This document shows positions 61,596-64,000 of a stretch of 64,000 bases of DNA, piece by piece. Under the pieces are notes generated by a model. It saw only the letters and a program-made list of their open reading frames with translations, did no database searches and was not told where the DNA came from. How positions within the stretch are numbered: the stretch's first letter is position 1; every line of letters begins with the position of its first letter. Source of the stretch: Gracilimonas sp040904925 (GTDB lineage Bacteria > Bacteroidota > Rhodothermia > Balneolales > Balneolaceae); contig JBBDSP010000027.1 in the NCBI GenBank assembly GCA_040904925.1, positions 1 to 64,000 of the forward strand. Direction: 5' to 3'. The position numbers were made by a program, and so were the translations under genes.

Positions 61596-62861
61596 ATGGA
61601 TCATAAGTTAGACCAAAAAATTCTCGATCAGCTTAAGCAGTGCAGTAAAGACGAAGCCTCATTATCAAAATTAGAAGAGTTATATTTCGAGCTTCAGGGC
61701 CGATATCAGGATCTCAAAAAGCAACTTTCATTAGTTGAACAGGCAATTAAATACGATTATGATTCCATTCTGATCACGGATCTTGACCTTGAGAAGCCGG
61801 GGCCAAAGATCGTGTATGTTAACGACGGTTTCACTAAGATGACCGGTTATAGAAAAGAGGAAGTAATAGGTAAAACCCCGCGTATTTTACAAGGCGAAAA
61901 AACAGATCGTCATGTACTTGACAGGCTTAAAGAGAGACTTATTGAAGGGCAGGCATTTTTTGGACACACGGTAAATTATAGAAAAGACGGAACCGAATTT
62001 ATCAATCAGTGGGATATTCATCCGCTTACCAACAAAAACGGGGAGATCACGCACTGGGTTTCCTATCAGAGAGATATTACAGACCGAAAAGAATCAAGTA
62101 AGCTGGTCTTCGATGGCAACCTCGATTTTGATAACTTGGTTGAAGAGTCTAAAAAAACCTTTGTCGATCTTGATGTTCAGGGGAACATCATTTCCTCCAA
62201 CAGTTCCTTTAAAAATTTACTGGGATACGATGCTGATGAGTTGAAAACTGTTAAGGTTTGGGAGATGGTTATAGAAGAAGATCAAAATGAAATGAGAGAT
62301 CTTTTTGCTGACTTCAACCCCAATAAAATTGGAGAAGATGCATACCCATGGACCTTCAAACAAAAAAATGGTGAAACGGTAAAATTAGAAGGCCACATAA
62401 ATCATTTTGTAAATAATGATGAAACTATCATTCGAATTCATTTCGAAAATCTTTCTTTACGGGACCGCATTATTGAGACCTTGAAGAAAAAGAAAAACGA
62501 ATTCCAGGATATCGTTGGAAAAAAAGATGAGTTCTCTATTCGTTTTGTATTGACGGATGATGGTAAAACCGGTTGTAAATTTGTATCCGACGGTTTTAAA
62601 TCTGTTACCGGATTAAATCCTGATGAGGTTATTGGAAAAGGAATGAAAGGAGTTGTCCATGCAGACGATCATGACGCCGTTGAAAAAGCCCTTGAAAATG
62701 CTTTCAATGGTAATCCGTCAAGCATAAGCTGTAAATATAGAACCTCGCAAGGAGACTATATTTCAGTGATCCAGTCTTTTAAACCTGATTATGGAGAAAA
62801 TGGAAAAATTGTAGAAAGCGTGAAAAGCGTAGCCATGATCGAATTAGAAGTAGAAAATTAG
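61596..62861 (+). CDS. PAS-repeat sensory protein without an output domain
   Basis: A 421-residue soluble protein with three PAS domains (about residues 55-165, 190-295, 310-415). The first resembles LOV domains (YVNDGFTKMTGYRKEEVIG, RILQGEKTD, FFGHTVNYRKDGTEFINQW), but the photoreactive cysteine in the NCR motif is Pro (GKTPRILQG). It could still bind flavin or another ligand without photochemistry. No kinase, GGDEF or DNA-binding domain follows. It starts at ATG (MDHKLDQ), rather than an upstream TTG. It may work by protein-protein contact. Confidence 0.82.
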   Translation: MDHKLDQKILDQLKQCSKDEASLSKLEELYFELQGRYQDLKKQLSLVEQAIKYDYDSILITDLDLEKPGPKIVYVNDGFTKMTGYRKEEVIGKTPRILQGEKTDRHVLDRLKERLIEGQAFFGHTVNYRKDGTEFINQWDIHPLTNKNGEITHWVSYQRDITDRKESSKLVFDGNLDFDNLVEESKKTFVDLDVQGNIISSNSSFKNLLGYDADELKTVKVWEMVIEEDQNEMRDLFADFNPNKIGEDAYPWTFKQKNGETVKLEGHINHFVNNDETIIRIHFENLSLRDRIIETLKKKKNEFQDIVGKKDEFSIRFVLTDDGKTGCKFVSDGFKSVTGLNPDEVIGKGMKGVVHADDHDAVEKALENAFNGNPSSISCKYRTSQGDYISVIQSFKPDYGENGKIVESVKSVAMIELEVEN

Positions 62862-62883
62862 TCTCAATCACCCATCATTCTCA

Positions 62884-62912
62884 AAAGCCCGCCAAAGTGC
62901 GGGCTTTTTCTT
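62884..62912 (+). terminator. Rho-independent terminator
   Basis: AAAGCCCGC pairs with GCGGGCTTT around a 6-base loop, with a T-rich tail TTCTTT. It ends the PAS gene. Confidence 0.88.
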
Positions 62913-62949
62913 TATGCAGAAGTAATGAAGCCTTATATTTAAAACAAAA

Positions 62950-63378
62950 ATGAATATTCAAGAAACAGAAGATAGAATTATAAGAGAGTTTGAACTGCTG
63001 CAGGACTGGCAGGAACGCTACAAGTACATCATCAAGCTCGGAGACAAACTGGAGCCATTATCTGACGAATACAAGACGGAAGATAACCTTGTGAAAGGAT
63101 GCCAAAGTCAGGTTTGGTTAACCGCTGAGGTTAAAGATGGAAAAGTGATCTTTAAAGCAGACAGTGATGCCGCTATAACCAAAGGCTTGGTTTCTTTGAT
63201 GATCCGGTTCTATTCGGAAAGAGAGCCTGAAGTAATTTTAAATACCCCCCCTTCCTTTATAGATAAAATTGGGATGGCCAAGCATTTGTCACCAACACGC
63301 GCAAATGGATTAGCTTCCATGGTGAAACAGATGAAAATTTACGCCATGGCCTTTAAATCCCAAAAAACGTTATCGTAA
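62950..63378 (+). CDS. sufE: SufE-family sulfur acceptor
   Basis: A 142-residue cysteine-desulfurase partner. The active-site Cys51 lies in NLVKGCQSQVWL, the SufE/CsdE signature. It accepts persulfide from SufS for Fe-S cluster assembly. No other suf genes lie in the window. The start is an ATG, with the family's first helix close behind. Confidence 0.92.
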   Translation: MNIQETEDRIIREFELLQDWQERYKYIIKLGDKLEPLSDEYKTEDNLVKGCQSQVWLTAEVKDGKVIFKADSDAAITKGLVSLMIRFYSEREPEVILNTPPSFIDKIGMAKHLSPTRANGLASMVKQMKIYAMAFKSQKTLS

Positions 63379-63434
63379 TCTAATTGTAAGGCTCAGAATA
63401 ATTGGTTTAATTCCCTCTCTAATGGGGGTTAATA

Positions 63435-64000
63435 ATGGATATGAGCAAAAAATTCTCTCTTACAGGTATATCAGATATTGCCCTTGGTAAAGATCTTAGG
63501 GCAGATGATGAGATCGTAGGGAAAAAAGCCGGGATGACAGTTTTAAATTCTGTCTCTTTTTTCCTGGCCGGGGTATCAATACTGTTTCTTGTAGCTTTTC
63601 AGATCAATGAATCTGTATCACTTACATGGTTTTTCCTTTCTGAAGCCATCGCATTTCTTTTAATTCCGCTTCTTGCTCGTCAGGGTTTTGAGAAGGCAGC
63701 AAAGATGCTTCTCATTGCTTATGCAGATATCGGTATTGTGATTTTAAGTGCTGTTTTTGGCGGAGATGCAATGATACAAGCTTTCTTTATTCCAGCAATG
63801 GGATTGTCGATCCTGCTTTTTGACAATACCCAGGTATATCTGAGAAACGTGGGTATTCTGCTTTCCATACTGTCTTACTTTATATTGGATTACATTATTT
63901 TTGACAGGATCAATATTTCTGAAAGCGGGTTTTCTTTAGTAAGATGGGCTGTTTTAACCGGCTCATTTGTAACTACTTGGCTGATCTTTAATACATTCTC
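63435..64000 (+). CDS. Multi-pass membrane protein, truncated by the window end (probable sensor)
   Basis: It starts with MDMSKKFSLTG and reads open to the window end, 188 codons. After a soluble N-terminus of about 35 residues there are six hydrophobic helices (about 39-56, 65-80, 92-108, 114-128, 138-155 and 168-184). The pattern resembles the membrane part of sensor histidine kinases of the 7TM or MASE type, but no catalytic domain is visible in the window. The function is therefore a guess. Confidence 0.65.
   Translation, partial: MDMSKKFSLTGISDIALGKDLRADDEIVGKKAGMTVLNSVSFFLAGVSILFLVAFQINESVSLTWFFLSEAIAFLLIPLLARQGFEKAAKMLLIAYADIGIVILSAVFGGDAMIQAFFIPAMGLSILLFDNTQVYLRNVGILLSILSYFILDYIIFDRINISESGFSLVRWAVLTGSFVTTWLIFNTF

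Noticed and set aside
61596..62861. PAS protein as a LOV photoreceptor
   Set aside because: The photoactive cysteine is Pro.

Overview
The window is chromosomal DNA of moderately low G+C, most likely from the Bacteroidota/Balneolota group, with Balneolaceae (Balneola/Gracilimonas type) as my best guess. Support comes from outer-membrane and TonB biology, many lipoproteins, few Shine-Dalgarno sites, TAnnTTTG-type promoter boxes, a folP-cdaA pair, a DUF3822-rsmD-coaD block, and short-form methylmalonyl-CoA mutase small subunits. The genus is inference. There is no rRNA operon, CRISPR array, prophage or integrase. One tRNA gene, tRNA-Pro(GGG), is present. One transposase-like gene (RAYT) lies between two REP-type repeats.

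Layout. 0-10 kb: small membrane protein, SDR, GroES-like and YitT proteins, a Tat-exported metallo-hydrolase followed by a 56-residue cysteine-rich protein, then the coupled BamA/TamA-TamB pair. 10-20 kb: an M14 peptidase lipoprotein, a zinc CDF exporter, a copper/haem group (haem lipoprotein, SCO, PCuAC), a four-repeat lipoprotein, a methyltransferase, a large M14 peptidase and a DUF4402-like protein. 20-31 kb: tRNA-Pro, methylmalonyl-CoA epimerase, AI-2E-family permease, PolX, YraN, a GbsR-type regulator, an aminotransferase, coaD-rsmD-DUF3822 and a pseudopilin-like protein. 31-40 kb: MATE, YihY and SixA-type genes; a subtilase lipoprotein broken by an 11-G tract, divergent from a beta-propeller lipoprotein; then Dps, CsbD and MscS. 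40-47 kb: DUF349 protein, metallo-hydrolase, small outer-membrane protein, then an arsenosugar-type cluster (peroxidase-like protein, radical SAM ArsS and two glycosyltransferases) interrupted by repeat-rich spacers. 47-54 kb: highly expressed-looking TonB receptor, ENPP-type phosphodiesterase, 7Fe ferredoxin, folP-cdaA, then REP-RAYT-REP. 54-64 kb: methylmalonyl-CoA mutase operon (mutA-mutB-meaB), acyl-CoA dehydrogenase, FGE-like lipoprotein, PAS protein, SufE, and the start of a multi-pass membrane protein cut by the window end.

How the genes work together. The mutase subunits, the MeaB chaperone and the distant epimerase form the methylmalonyl-CoA/succinyl-CoA route, with the neighbouring acyl-CoA dehydrogenase a plausible partner. 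SCO and PCuAC suggest copper delivery to cytochrome oxidase. BamA/TamA-TamB serves outer-membrane assembly. CdaA makes c-di-AMP.

Most notable observations: a possible phase-variable poly-G switch at the start of the subtilase gene; the REP-flanked RAYT; and a set of long intergenic hairpins whose arms are built from locus-specific degenerate words but share one design.
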